NCBI GenBank assembly: GCA_022560025.1
Contig: JAFISE010000033.1
Location: 124,001 to 188,000 of the forward strand
DNA from: Stagonosporopsis chrysanthemi
Lineage: Eukaryota; Ascomycota; Dothideomycetes; Pleosporales; Didymellaceae
DNA: 64,000 bases
Reading direction: 5' to 3'
Below the pieces are notes generated by a model. It did no database searches. It worked only from the letters and a program-made list of their open reading frames with translations, and had not been told where the DNA came from. A program made the position numbers and the translations under genes. Every line of letters starts with the position of its first letter. Position 1 is the stretch's first letter. Shown piece after piece: positions 21,237-32,162 of this stretch.

Positions 21237-22022
21237 CTAACCCATCGTCTTCAAGAAGTTAGTCTCCTTGATGTTCGCCCTTCTCTTATTCCTCATCGCC
21301 TTGGTCAGCTGGTCTCGTGCGCCAGCTGCCTCGAATGCTCCCTCCAGACTGCCGTCGCCCGCGGGGAGGTCGATTGTCTGTTCGTACAGCGGGATCTTGG
21401 GTGCGAGGAGCTCTGGGTTCATGGCCTGTTCCTTTCTGAGACGCTTTGCGGCAAGACGACGCTGTTTCTTCGATTTCGCTGGCACATTGTTAGTACTGAC
21501 TTTCTAGTGCGTATATGAAGTCTGCCACGCCGGTTCTGTCATAACACAGATCTCGGCAAACCAGACGAGTTTGAGCGACATACAGAACAAATCTCCCACA
21601 GCGCTAACATCGCCCTTGTCCTCCTGCCTCTGCAGAATCGTCCACAGCCACGCCGGATACTCGTCGTCTGCCAGCGCAACAGGATCCTGCTTATTCTTCT
21701 CAAAGTTCAAGCCCTTGAGCGGCGTGCCAGCGGGGATTGAGCTCTTCACGAGCGGCGCGACCTTCTTCTCCACCACCTTGGCGGCATTCTTCTCAATCGA
21801 CGGGCTCGGCTTTGGCGTCAGCGGGGCGCTGAAGGGCTGTGCGGCAGATGTCGATGTCGCTGCCGGTGGGGCGTGCGACGATGTGGGTGAGCCCTGGCGT
21901 GGTGTCGGCGTCGAGGCGGAGGAGATGGGTGTTGCGTTTGCGAAGGCCGCGGTGGAGGAGAGCGAGCGCCGTGTTGAGGGTACGAGGGTGCGGGAAGCCC
22001 GCAGACAGGTTCGGCAGATCAT
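21237..22022 (-). CDS. mitochondrial large-subunit ribosomal protein mL54 (Mrpl37 type)
   Basis: Two exons, 22022-21584 and 21478-21237, give 226 residues; the intron has GTATGT and TGCCAG ends. The N-terminus MICRTCLRASRTLVPSTRRS is a classic arginine-rich, acid-free mitochondrial presequence, followed by a Pro/Ser/Ala linker. The mL54 core has GTPLKGLNFEKNKQDPVAL, DDEYPAWLWTIL and SKSKKQRRLAAKRLRKEQA, ending NFLKTMG. It is a structural protein of the mitoribosomal large subunit. Length is normal once the presequence and linker are counted. Confidence 0.9.
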
Positions 22023-22627
22023 TGTGGATGTGTGGGCGCTGGGGGCGTTTCGTTGGTGTTGCGCGCGCGATGGGCAACTTTTGGAGATTCGGCGCAGATT
22101 CTCCGCGTTCCGCCGCAGATGCGCTAGGGTTTGGCTACAAACGACGTGCTGGAGTCGATTAAGCCAATTGTTACAAGACGCTTGAAGTACTCGATGCGAG
22201 CGATCGAGGAATTCATGTCAATTAAATGTCGCAGAGAAGAGCCATGCATGCCAAATTCCCTACTTTCGCCAGGGACACCGTCACCACCATCTGGAGCAAG
22301 ATCTGCGAAGATGGTTTGACGCTGAAGGACCACGCTAAATTTATACAAGAGAAGAACACTCAGACTATATTTGAACTTTCTCAGCTGTTGAGACTGCTGA
22401 GATGATGCAGCGCTTACAATTCGACCTTTAACAACGCGACAATAAGACCTTTCAAAAGAAGCAATCCAAATGAGATATTAAATTTGTGCAGTGCCAGGTA
22501 TATACGACATGAAAACACCGAAACACCGCGATGTGCTCATGAACAGGAAGATACTCGCGACAGGGTATGCTAAAGGAAGACCCGACCCAGCATGATTACA
22601 GATTCCTCCAAAGTGTCTTCGATTTTG
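22023..22627. other. intergenic region
   Basis: Promoter of mL54 and 3' flank of the next minus-strand gene. No ORF or RNA supported. Confidence 0.5.
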
Positions 22628-24397
22628 TTACTCAGCAATGGGCGTCTTGGCTTTTGATGCAGCCTTGACGAGCTTGGCCAAGCTCTTTTCCATCTGCTCG
22701 CGTCCCTCCAGGGTGTGCCAGACCTCGTGGGGGGTCTTCTTGACGATCTCCCAGCTGACAAGGTTATCAGTGATGGTAGTTAGATCCTTCTGCTTGCGCT
22801 CCCATTCAGAATCGCGGCGGCACTCGATGCCACTGCTAACGATAGCGAGGGGCGTATTAGCACTCTGAATGTTCCTGGCAGACACAACCTCGTTCTTGGA
22901 CAAGGAGTCTGCGACCAAGTTCTCCTGCAGTTGGGCCTTAATAAACTTGCCCGACTGGTACGCGTTTCGGCCGTAGACGCGGTCGGCGCTTGTGCGGCCC
23001 TTGAAAAGGGCGCCTGCGAGACGTACAGTGCCGAGCGGAGAGATGATTCCCCATGCCCAGAGAAGGAAGCCACGGTTTGGGCTGGAGAGGCGGTGAAGAA
23101 GGTCCTCGTGCATGGGGTCAATCATCAGGATTCCCGTAACTTGCTTCATGTGGCGAGAGCTGAAGATACGAGACACAATGCTGCCCGTACCCGCAGAAAT
23201 CAGGATCCAAGGACCCTCTTCGCCAGACCTTGCGAGTGCTTCTGAAAGAGCATCGGCGGACATGCCAGCGGAGTGTGGAGAAGGAGCGTTGTCAGACCAA
23301 GCATAACCTGGGCGATCCTGCAATAGTCAGTACGTGTTCTCAGGCTCGTTCGAAGCGATATGTACTTACCCAGTAGCAGTAGCGGTCAATGGTCTCATTC
23401 TTGTAGGCTGCGTACGCCCAGTGTTCAAAGTCGTACTCCAACGGGTTCTCACCCGCTTCCAAAAGGACAGTTGTGACCTTCTTGCCTGCAGTATCGGTCT
23501 CATTACCAACACAAGCCAGGTGGACAGCGTATTTGTCGCCGTCGACAAGGATGCGCTCACCATACATCTTGAGACCAGCGTCGATGGAGCGGATTGTCAG
23601 GGTAGCAGTCATGAGAACAACGATGAGAATGAAGACGACGGTGAGTACTGTCGCAGCGAGCACGGCGAGCCACTCCTTCAAGGTGCGACGTGATTCGGGG
23701 CGGCCAGTGAGACGCTCTTCCTCTTCTTTCTTGCCATAAGCGACGACACGGTCGGTCAGGACACACCAGACAGCGATGAGCAGAGCCCATACAACGCTGG
23801 CGATACCAACCCATCCCTCTTCCAGCCTGAGTCTGGGGACTGCCAAAATGATGACCATGTTCACTGCCAAAAGCACGGCAATGATAGCTGTGGTGATGCG
23901 CAAACCCTTCGCTGGGGTCACGAAGAAGATGGTAACCACAAGAAGATTCCCGAGGGTGAGACAGGTGTAGGCGAAGTCGAAGAACCCGGATCCGCGAGTG
24001 TGTAGACCCGGAGGAGATACGAAGATGGACACCAGCAGAATGACCCACCACAGGAAAGTGACGATGAGGAAGAGAATGGTCAGGTACCGCATGGCACGTA
24101 CTGTCCACAGGTTGTAAGGCGATACCTGTCATGTGTCAGTTTGGGAGTATCTTGACCTTAGGTGTTTTTGCTTACAGCTGGGTCATCTGGGTCGAGGTAG
24201 CCATCAGCGGTCGGTGGCGGCCTGGGGCGATCGAGCAGTCTTGTGCGCTCAGTGGGCTCCTCATGGGAGTCGACAGTACGTCTTGAGGGCTCGTAGCTTC
24301 GCTTCGAAGCTCTTCCTGAAGCTCCATCATCCCGAGGTACTTCAGGCGCCAGCTGATCGCCGTTCTGCCCGTCCTGTTTACCCTTCCACATGCTCAT
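22628..24397 (-). CDS. polytopic membrane protein with C-terminal degenerate alpha/beta-hydrolase domain
   Basis: Three exons, 24397-24176, 24125-23370 and 23317-22628, give 555 residues. A short disordered N-terminus precedes about five membrane segments between residues 85 and 260 (for example LTILFLIVTFLWWVILLVSI and VLTVVFILIVVLMTATLTI). After these comes a hydrolase-like fold: HLACVGNETD, YCYWDRPGYAWSD, and WILISAGTGSIVSRIFSSRH at the nucleophile elbow, then ILMIDP. The elbow reads A-G-T-G-S where active hydrolases have G-x-S-x-G, so the nucleophile serine is replaced by threonine or lost. I recall similar fungal proteins labelled mitochondrial integral membrane protein; location and function are not established here. 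Confidence 0.75.
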
Positions 24398-24995
24398 TTT
24401 TGCGACTTGGTGGAGCTGAGGGTCAATTATAGTATTACCAGTCCTGAAGGTTGAGAGAAGAAACAAATAACACGAGCGTCAACGCCCGGAGATTTGTGTA
24501 AAGAGAAGAGGCTGGTGTTGCAGGCGACAAGCTGGTTTCATTCAAGCTGCTGGCGCGCCAACAGCACCAAATGCGTCATGCTTGTCCATTAGCGTGGATG
24601 ACGGGCAGCATCCCGGTCGCGAATCACTGGATTTACAGTCTGGAGCGATACAACTTGGCCCCGCGGAACAACTTCTAATTCCAAGATTGTGCGCGAACAA
24701 GACTCGGCGCAACTCGTGCCTTGCACAACTGCAATTGCCTCTCGCTCTGGCAAAGGGCAGCCAGAATCAGTCGCCTCCGCGGTGTCAAGCAGTCGTCATG
24801 ATCACCTAGGAAGACGCACGGGAAGCTCTTCCCTGCAATCGATACCAAGCCGCCCCACAACTCGAGTCCCCTCCTTCAGATGTCAGAGTCGCGGACCCCG
24901 ATCTGTGCAGCCTCGTACTCGGATCCCTGAGCTTTCCAGGATTGCAGATTGCATGACATTCAATTGCAGTGACATCCGGGACCTTGCCAATCACC
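24398..24995. promoter_or_regulatory. divergent intergenic region
   Basis: 598 bp between the start codons of the membrane hydrolase-like gene (minus) and PPE1 (plus). It must hold both promoters. No TATA box or repeat stands out. Confidence 0.5.
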
Positions 24996-26159
24996 ATGTC
25001 AGACCTCGCCAAAACTTTCGCAAAGACAAAGTTCGCTTCCCTCCCGCCACCAGAACCTCTTATCGAAGAAGAAGATGATTCAAGCTCAGCAAGCTCCATG
25101 TCAAGCACTGGCACGGTAATACCATCGAATACCCAGCGCCCGGCGCCGACCATTCATTGGTCAGATTATTATGCACAAGAGTTCTACCTCGAGAGGGAGG
25201 AGCCTCGCTCAAAATTCCATGTCTACATTACACCACCAGCGTCTTTGCAATCGCCATTACTAGTGCTTCACCACGGCGCAGGAAGCTCGGCAATGAGTTT
25301 TGCGCTGGCGGCGAAAGAGATCAGAAAGGCCATGCCTGGAATTGGCATACTAGCACTGGAAGCAAGGGAACATGGCAGTGTGGTGTGGGACGAGAGTGGT
25401 GCAGTGAACAACAATTTGAGTATCGACCTGCTGGGTCAAGACATGACGGACATGATATCCCTCACGCAGCAGAAGATGGCTTGGAAAGAGCTGCCAACAC
25501 TCGTGCTCGTTGGACATAGTCTCGGCGGAGCAGTAGTCACACATGTTGCGAACATGGGTTTGCTTGGCAACAAGTTACTGGGTTATGCAGTACTCGATGT
25601 GGTCGAGGGTAGCGCAATGGAGGCTCTTAAGCATATGCAAGCCTACCTGAGGACTCGACCAAAGCTCTTCGACAACCTCGACGCCGCCATTGATTGGCAT
25701 ATCCGCTCGCGCACGCTGCGAAACGTACAATCGGCAAGAGCTAGCGTACCTAGTCTCTTCATGCAAACATCGACGGGTGGCCGCTGGGTATGGAGGACTG
25801 ACCTTTCCAAGACCGAATCCTACTGGGAGAACTGGTTCAACGGAATGAGTGGCAAGTTCCTTAGCGGGAAAGGAGCGAAGCTGTTGATACTTGCTGGAAC
25901 GGATCGCCTGGACAAGGAACTGATGATAGGGCAGATGCAAGGTATGTTGATTGATGTTGTGGCTCGTAGATATCTCTTCTAACCTCTCGCAGGCAAATTC
26001 CAGCTCTCAGTCTTCCCCGCCGCAGGCCACTTCCTTCAAGAAGACCAACCTGAGAAGACTGCCGAGGTCATTATCGAATTCGTTAAACGCAACGACCGCA
26101 GCGCACTGGTCCTCCCCCCTAAGGTTTCAGATCTCCTTGCTCAGGGCAAGAAAGTTTGA
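24996..26159 (+). CDS. PPE1: protein phosphatase 2A methylesterase 1
   Basis: Two exons, 24996-25941 and 25993-26159, give 370 residues. Family signatures: LLVLHHGAGSSAMSF, GHSLGG with nucleophile S175, LAGTDRLD (D303) and AAGHF (H328), which together form the catalytic triad; the histidine is supplied only by exon 2. It removes the C-terminal methyl ester from the PP2A catalytic subunit, opposing Ppm1. The start at MSDLAKTFAK is the normal PPE1 start; nine extra in-frame codons upstream have no ATG. Confidence 0.93.
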
Positions 26160-26350
26160 GGGGCGCAGGTGGTACTGTACGCATCCATCGCAGAGACTGC
26201 TGAGTAACCACTTTCAGGCTGTGTGTTGCCGTTCCTCCTGTCCGATTCCACCCATCCAACCTGGAACGACGAAACTTTTACATCGGGTATCATTAGATAA
26301 AGTTGATTTTGTAGCATCAAGTCAACCAAAGACTATTGTAGCAACTCGAT

Positions 26351-27292
26351 TCATGGCGAAGTAGTACCGCCTGTCTCGAGAGCGACGCCGCCACCTTCAG
26401 CTCCACCGTCAGCCTTTGATTTGTGCTTGCGTCGGCGCTTCTTCGATGCCGCGGCCTCGCCGTCTTGCGCATCCATGGCGGTTGGTTGCGACTCCTGCTC
26501 GACAGGTTTTGTGTTCTTTTCGGAGCCAGACTGCGGCTTGGTCGTGTCGGTCTTCTTCTTCTTCATGCTGAGTGGGTTGGGCTGCTTGGGACCTTTCTGC
26601 CGCCTCTTCTTGGGCGCTTGTGTCTCGGTAGCAATAGACTTGTCTTTGTTCTCGTCATCGTCCTCCCTCTTTCTCTTCTCGCCCGCATCCGGTTTTCTTT
26701 GCCCTTTTAGGCCCAACTTGAACTTGCTCTTCTCTTCCCTCTCCCTGTGTTCTTCAGTCGCACTCGTCATGGGCTCCATGAGCACCACGCTCTTGCTGAT
26801 GTATATCAAAGGGACACCCGGAATCCTTCGCATCTTAACACGCACTTCCTTCTCGTTACTTGCCACCACGTAACGGTGCTTGTTGCTTCCGCTCCCCTTA
26901 GGATCCACCACACTGCTAAGACACTCCAAAGTGCTCAGTGGCTCCTCCAACTCGTGATGTCCACATCTCCTTCGCTCGTACTCCTTGGCTTGCAGAATGA
27001 GTGTCTCGTTCTTCGGCTTCGCATCGTAGAGGTGGCGCATGTCGCATTGGGTGATCATGGGTTTTACTTTTGCGCCGAGGACCTTCTCCAGGCGGCCGAC
27101 CAGATCGATCTTAAATTTGTAGGCATCTTGCAGGATCGCCGAGTCGAGCAGAACTTGGTAGGGTTCGCGGAAACCGAAGTTGAGCTCGTATTGGTGGAGC
27201 AGCTTTTTGTATGCCTGCGCATGTTAGCCTGATAACACAGATTATGTGAACCTCAGAATTGTGTCGCATACCTTTGCGCGCTTGAGCTTCAT
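26351..27292 (-). CDS. UTP23: rRNA-processing protein Utp23 (PIN-like, SSU processome)
   Basis: Two exons: a 21-nt first exon 27292-27272 (MKLKRAK) and 27214-26351, total 294 residues. The start MKLKRAKAYKKLLHQYELNFGFREPYQVL is the conserved Utp23/Fcf1 opening. The PIN-like domain continues to about residue 170 (ITQCDMRHLYD, YERRRCGHHE with a C/H zinc motif, GVPLIYISKSVVLME). The last 120 residues are lysine-rich with several nuclear or nucleolar signals. Utp23 binds 18S precursor and snR30 in the small-subunit processome; fungal Utp23 usually lacks nuclease activity. Divergent from the DUF726 gene. Confidence 0.93.
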
Positions 27293-27560
27293 GCCTGCGG
27301 TATGTTCTGTGTGATGTGTGCAGTGATCGTTCGCGGATCTGGAAGGCTTCCGTTTTCAAAAAATGATTACTGGGTCCGTGCGCGCGATGCAAGTGGCATC
27401 GATGGCACTTCCGGGACTCCTCCGCATTCGAAACGATGGCCTGAGAGCGGGCACCACTACTGTACATACCCGAGAAACGCAACATGCTCTTATAGCCCCG
27501 CGCCCTCGGTCTCCAAGCGTCGAGAACAGCGATCAGATGCGCCGATTGTAGCACCCCAAT
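27293..27560. promoter_or_regulatory. divergent promoter UTP23 / DUF726 gene
   Basis: 268 bp between the two start codons. No clear TATA box. Confidence 0.5.
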
Positions 27561-30500
27561 ATGGCCAGCGACAACCCCTCGCAGTCCCCTGATTCCGAGC
27601 TTACGGGCGCGCATATTGCTCGTGCAGATGCGACACCCGAGGTGGAATATGACGACTTTGGCTTGCCAGTCAGGCAACGTAGGCCGAGAACGCCGGTGGA
27701 GGACAGCTCGGACGAGGACGAGTTTAAAGATGCGGTAGTAGAGAAGTCCAAAACCACGAGTCAGGTCGATGTAGCAGCGAAGCCTGTGAACAAGACTGAG
27801 GGAGAGAAGGCGGTGCAGGACATAGTGGACCATGTCAAGAACAGAAAGACGGCTGAGGCGAGCCAAGATAGGCCTACACCGGTTGCGCCAGTGACCGTCA
27901 ACGGGCAGGGCAAAGTGGAAGAAGTTGAAGAAGTGAATGTCGCGCAAGAAGACAAGGGCATGGCACTCGAGGAGACGAACGGCGATGCGCCAGACACTAC
28001 TGCACAAAACAAGACAAAAGCGGACGTTCCCGAAGGCGTCTCGAAACCTGGGTCCTCGGAAAAGGTCGATGACCAGCCGTCAGACGAGAAGAAGGGCACT
28101 GCACCAAGCGAGCCCACCGAAAAGCTTGAAGGCCAATTGCCTGACACCAAGAAGGATGCTGCACCGAGCGAACCCACAGCAATTGCGCCAGATGCCCGCA
28201 AAGGCTTCGACAAGCCAGCGACACACCCTCAGAAGCAGATCGCCATCAACGAATACTCTTACCAGAACATCGTCACCCAGTCAAACACGAAAGAAGAGGA
28301 GGTGGATGACGATGGCGGCTGGCAAACCATGCCTGCGTATGCGCAATACGACATGTACGACGATGACAATCGATTGATTGCGAAGGAGAACCCCACAGAG
28401 TTGGAAGACATGCATGGCTATGCAAATGTCGGAGGCGCCGCAAAGGGTTACACAAGGGTCATCGTCGATGATGATGCGGACTCGCAAACGAGCATGGATG
28501 ATAACACGGCCTACTTGTTCAAAGAAAAGACTACTGCGCTACACGACGACGATGAAGCTGTGCGCGATCCGCTGATGCAGATGCAAGCTACCAAGAACCT
28601 CCTTACCGAGGGACAGCGTGTAGCGTACGTCGGATTAGTACGTCTTGCCATGATCGAGATGGAGCGCAAGTTTGACAGAATGACGGAGAAGAAAAGCCGT
28701 CCAGTAAAAAAAGCGCTTGATATGCAGACCGAAACTACCAAGATGTGGTCGCAGAAGATGATGGTCAGGCTGTATGGGCATATGGATATCAACACATCAG
28801 AGCAGGTCATGATCGAGCAGCTCACGGACCATGGCGTAATTCCTGCAGATTTGACACCAGCACTGATGCAGAATGTGCGTGTGAAGAACCCTGCTGCAGA
28901 GGTTGCCGACAATCTGAAGGAAGAGAAAGAAGATACAGGCTCAGCACGTCCATCCGTCTCTTCCCCGCGTCCAGGAAACGAGGACGAGAAATTGAAGTCC
29001 GCCTCGAACGAATCCATGGCATCTCCGCCGCCTCCGCCTTACGAAGCACACGAAGATGACGATTATGAATATCCCGAACCTAAGACACCATCTCAGCTGC
29101 TCGAAAACAAGAACCTCGATATCGATCTTCGGTGGACAGTATTGTGCGATCTCTTCCTCCTCCTTGTGGCAGACTCGATCTATGATTCGCGATCGAGAGA
29201 GCTGTTCCAGGTTGTCGGCAAATATCTCAGTGTAGACTGGCTCGAGATCAGTCGCTTTGAGAAGCGCGTGACCGATGCATTGGAGATGCAAGAAGAAGCA
29301 AACAAGGAGAACTGGAATGAGTCTGACCACATGGAGACACGACGGAAACGAGCGCTGCGCAAACGTCTGGCCTTTATGGGACTCGCTACAGTTGGTGGTG
29401 GTTTGGTCATCGGCTTGTCCGCTGGCCTGCTTGCTCCTATGATTGGCGTAGGTCTGGCTGCTGGCTTTTCAACGATCGGTGTTGCGGGAACAAGTACTTT
29501 CCTTGCTGGCGCAGGAGGTACCGCGATCATCACCAGTATTGGTGTTACGACTGGTGGCACGGTTGGTGTCCGCGCCATGAATAGGCGAACAGGCGCTGTT
29601 AAGACGTTTGAGTATCGTCCGCTGCACAACAACAAAAGGACAAATCTTATCATTACCTTGGCTGGCTGGATGAGCGGTAAGGCTGACGACGTCCGTCTAC
29701 CATATAGTACTGTGGACCCAATTATGGGAGACATCTACTCTGTGCTTTGGGAACCTGAGATGCTGAGAAGCATGGGTGACACCATCAACATTCTTGCTAC
29801 TGAGGTTTGCCGCGCACTGAAGCTTTGTAGTTCTGATCGCTGACTACGAGCAGGCACTTACTCAAGGCCTCCAACAAGTCTTGGGCAGCACGATCTTGAC
29901 CGCGCTCATGTCCGCGATGACACTCCCGCTGGTTCTCACGAAGCTCTCGTACCTCATCGATAACCCTTGGTCTGTCTCACAAGCGCGAGCCGACATGGCT
30001 GGTCTTATCCTTGCAGATTCAATCATCGATCGGAACCTCGGGACAAGACCCATCACTCTTGTTGGTTTCTCACTTGGCGCTCGAGTCATCTATGCCGCCT
30101 TGAGAGAACTCCAGAATCGTGGTGCTTTCGGTTTGGTACAGAATGTGTACATGTTTGGCACACCTATCGTCGCGAATACGGACGAATACATTAAGATTCG
30201 CACTGTTGTGCCTGGGCGATTTGTCAACGGATATGCGACCAATGACTGGATTCTTGGTATGCTGTCTCTTTCTGACTATCTGCAACTTCTCTGACCCTTC
30301 CCACAGGCTATCTTTTCCGTGCGACTGGCGGCGGTGTTGCCCGCGTCGCAGGTCTAGCACCTATCGAACTACCCACAATAGAAAACATGAACGTGACTCA
30401 AATGGTACCTGGCCATATGGCGTACCGTACAGCGATGCCCAAACTGCTCCGGGAAGCCGGCTGGATGGTGGAGTCGGATGAGTTCGTCGAAATCGAGGAT

Positions 30501-31415
30501 CCAGATCCGGAGAATCATGAGCAGCGTCAGCGCGAGCTTATCAATGAGATCGAAGCCGCGCGACGCGAACTGGAGAAGAAGAACGCCGAAAAAGAGAAGA
30601 AAGGTGGCAGGCTTTCGTGGTGGCGCAAAAAGAAAGGCGACAAGAAGGACTGGGAGGTTTACGACAAGAACTCGCAGCAAGCACAGGTGCCCATTGACAA
30701 GAGCGCTGATACTGCGACCATTGCCGAAAACCCTGTAATGTTCGACCTCGACGCTATTCGAAAGGAGATTGCTACACTCGCAGCAGAGAGCGCAGACAAA
30801 CCCTACAACGGCTACGAAGAAGACGCATTCGAAATTAAAGAGATCAAGAGCACACTGCCACCAATGAAGATCGAACTCCCTACCGCGACAGCAACAACAG
30901 GCACAGGTCCCTACACAGGTTTGCGTCAGACACAGAGCTTTAATGACAGCCTGGGCGTGGCAAACAACAGTGGCAAGGCAAACAGCACTGGCGCCCTCAC
31001 ACCCGGTGTCCGTCTGCCCCCAGGCTCGCAACTGAGCAACGGCACAAGCGGCACCAAGGACTATGACGAGTACGACGAGTTTGACGAACCGGGCGCGGGA
31101 GATATGTCCATGACATTCGACACCTCATTCAAAGAGCCCCCAAAGACTGTACAGCCACAAGGACAATCCACGCCTAGATACACCTCCGAAAGGTCCGCCT
31201 GGGAGTCTCCCGAACCAGGTCAGAAAGGCACCTGGGACTCGCCGCCTCCTGCAGCATCGGCAGTCAGCTGGGACTCTCAGACCAACGACGCACCGGGGCG
31301 TCCACCGCTGCGCAGTGTGAACACAACACCTGCTGCGAATCCGGGCTATAATGCATGGGCGGATGACGAAGACGAGTTTGGGCAGGAGAAGGAGGTTAAG
31401 ATGACGTTTATGTGA
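27561..31415 (+). CDS. DUF726 membrane lipase-like protein (Mil1/TMCO4 family)
   Basis: Three exons, 27561-29804, 29854-30256 and 30307-31415, give 1251 residues. Residues 1-250 are acidic and disordered; a helical region follows (EGQRVAYVGLVRLAMIEMER). Residues about 600-660 form a glycine-rich hydrophobic hairpin (GLVIGLSAGLLAPMIGVGL). The alpha/beta-hydrolase-like part has ITLAGWMSGKADD and GFSLGAR with serine S821. Yeast Mil1 binds the AP-1 variant adaptin; human TMCO4 is in the same family. The C-terminal 340 residues are charged then Ser/Pro/Trp-rich (WESPEPGQ, WDSPPP, WDSQ, NAWADDEDEF), likely sorting or adaptor motifs. At intron 1 the acceptor is a tandem GAG/CAG, so an isoform with one extra Gln is possible. 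Confidence 0.85.
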
Positions 31416-32162
31416 GATGTTTTAGTTGTTTGCGCGTGGCGGCTAGACGTTTGGAGTTGGATGGGATTGCATGGGTTGGATGTGGTGTTCTCTTTTGCAC
31501 GGCGCTGTGGTGCTCTGATCGTTGTCTTTGGGTAGAAGATGTGCATTATGGGTGTTGACGTTTTATGGACCTATCAAATTCTCATTCGTTATATCTACTG
31601 GCAGAGAAGGTAGGTGTGTCTGGAAGGCAAGGGGATTGAGGAGGTGCCGGCCGTACATAATTAATACATACCCCATTTATCAGCATGAGCGCTGCATCGT
31701 CACCAGTCTCCTCTTGACAAATTCCAACCACCTTATCTACTAGAACACCTCGACTATGCAAGCGCGTACGGGCCCGGACGTTCCACGTGGACCGCTCACG
31801 TGCAACAAGGCGCTCGTTTGGCCCCTCCAAATCCCTTTGGAGACCCAGCCATCAAAACACCACCCTACCAATATATCATGGAGCCCAACACGAATGCCTT
31901 GGTTACAACTTCCATTTCTGGCGTAGCTCACGAAATTGATGCTGCAGGAATTTTGCCGGGCCAAGTGTGCCACAGGCTGCTGCGTGCCGCAAGGCTGAGG
32001 CTGAGCGTCAGCAGCTATTGCTCCTGCTGCGGACCGTGATCATCAACCTTTTTACATTTTCGCGTCTGCAACGGCCACTTGGCCTATCTATCTCTCGTCA
32101 CCGTCTTGAATGACGTGCCGCAACAGCGGTTCGCCCTGGCTCTCCACTTGTAGCCGCCCCGG
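31416..32162. other. intergenic region upstream of the NLR
   Basis: About 750 bp containing the NLR promoter. Short frames on both strands look random. No transposon remnant seen. Confidence 0.5.

Noticed and set aside
27111..28007. Minus-strand ORF of 298 codons
   Set aside because: It overlaps UTP23 and the DUF726 gene in the wrong frame and strand; both of those have clear family motifs.
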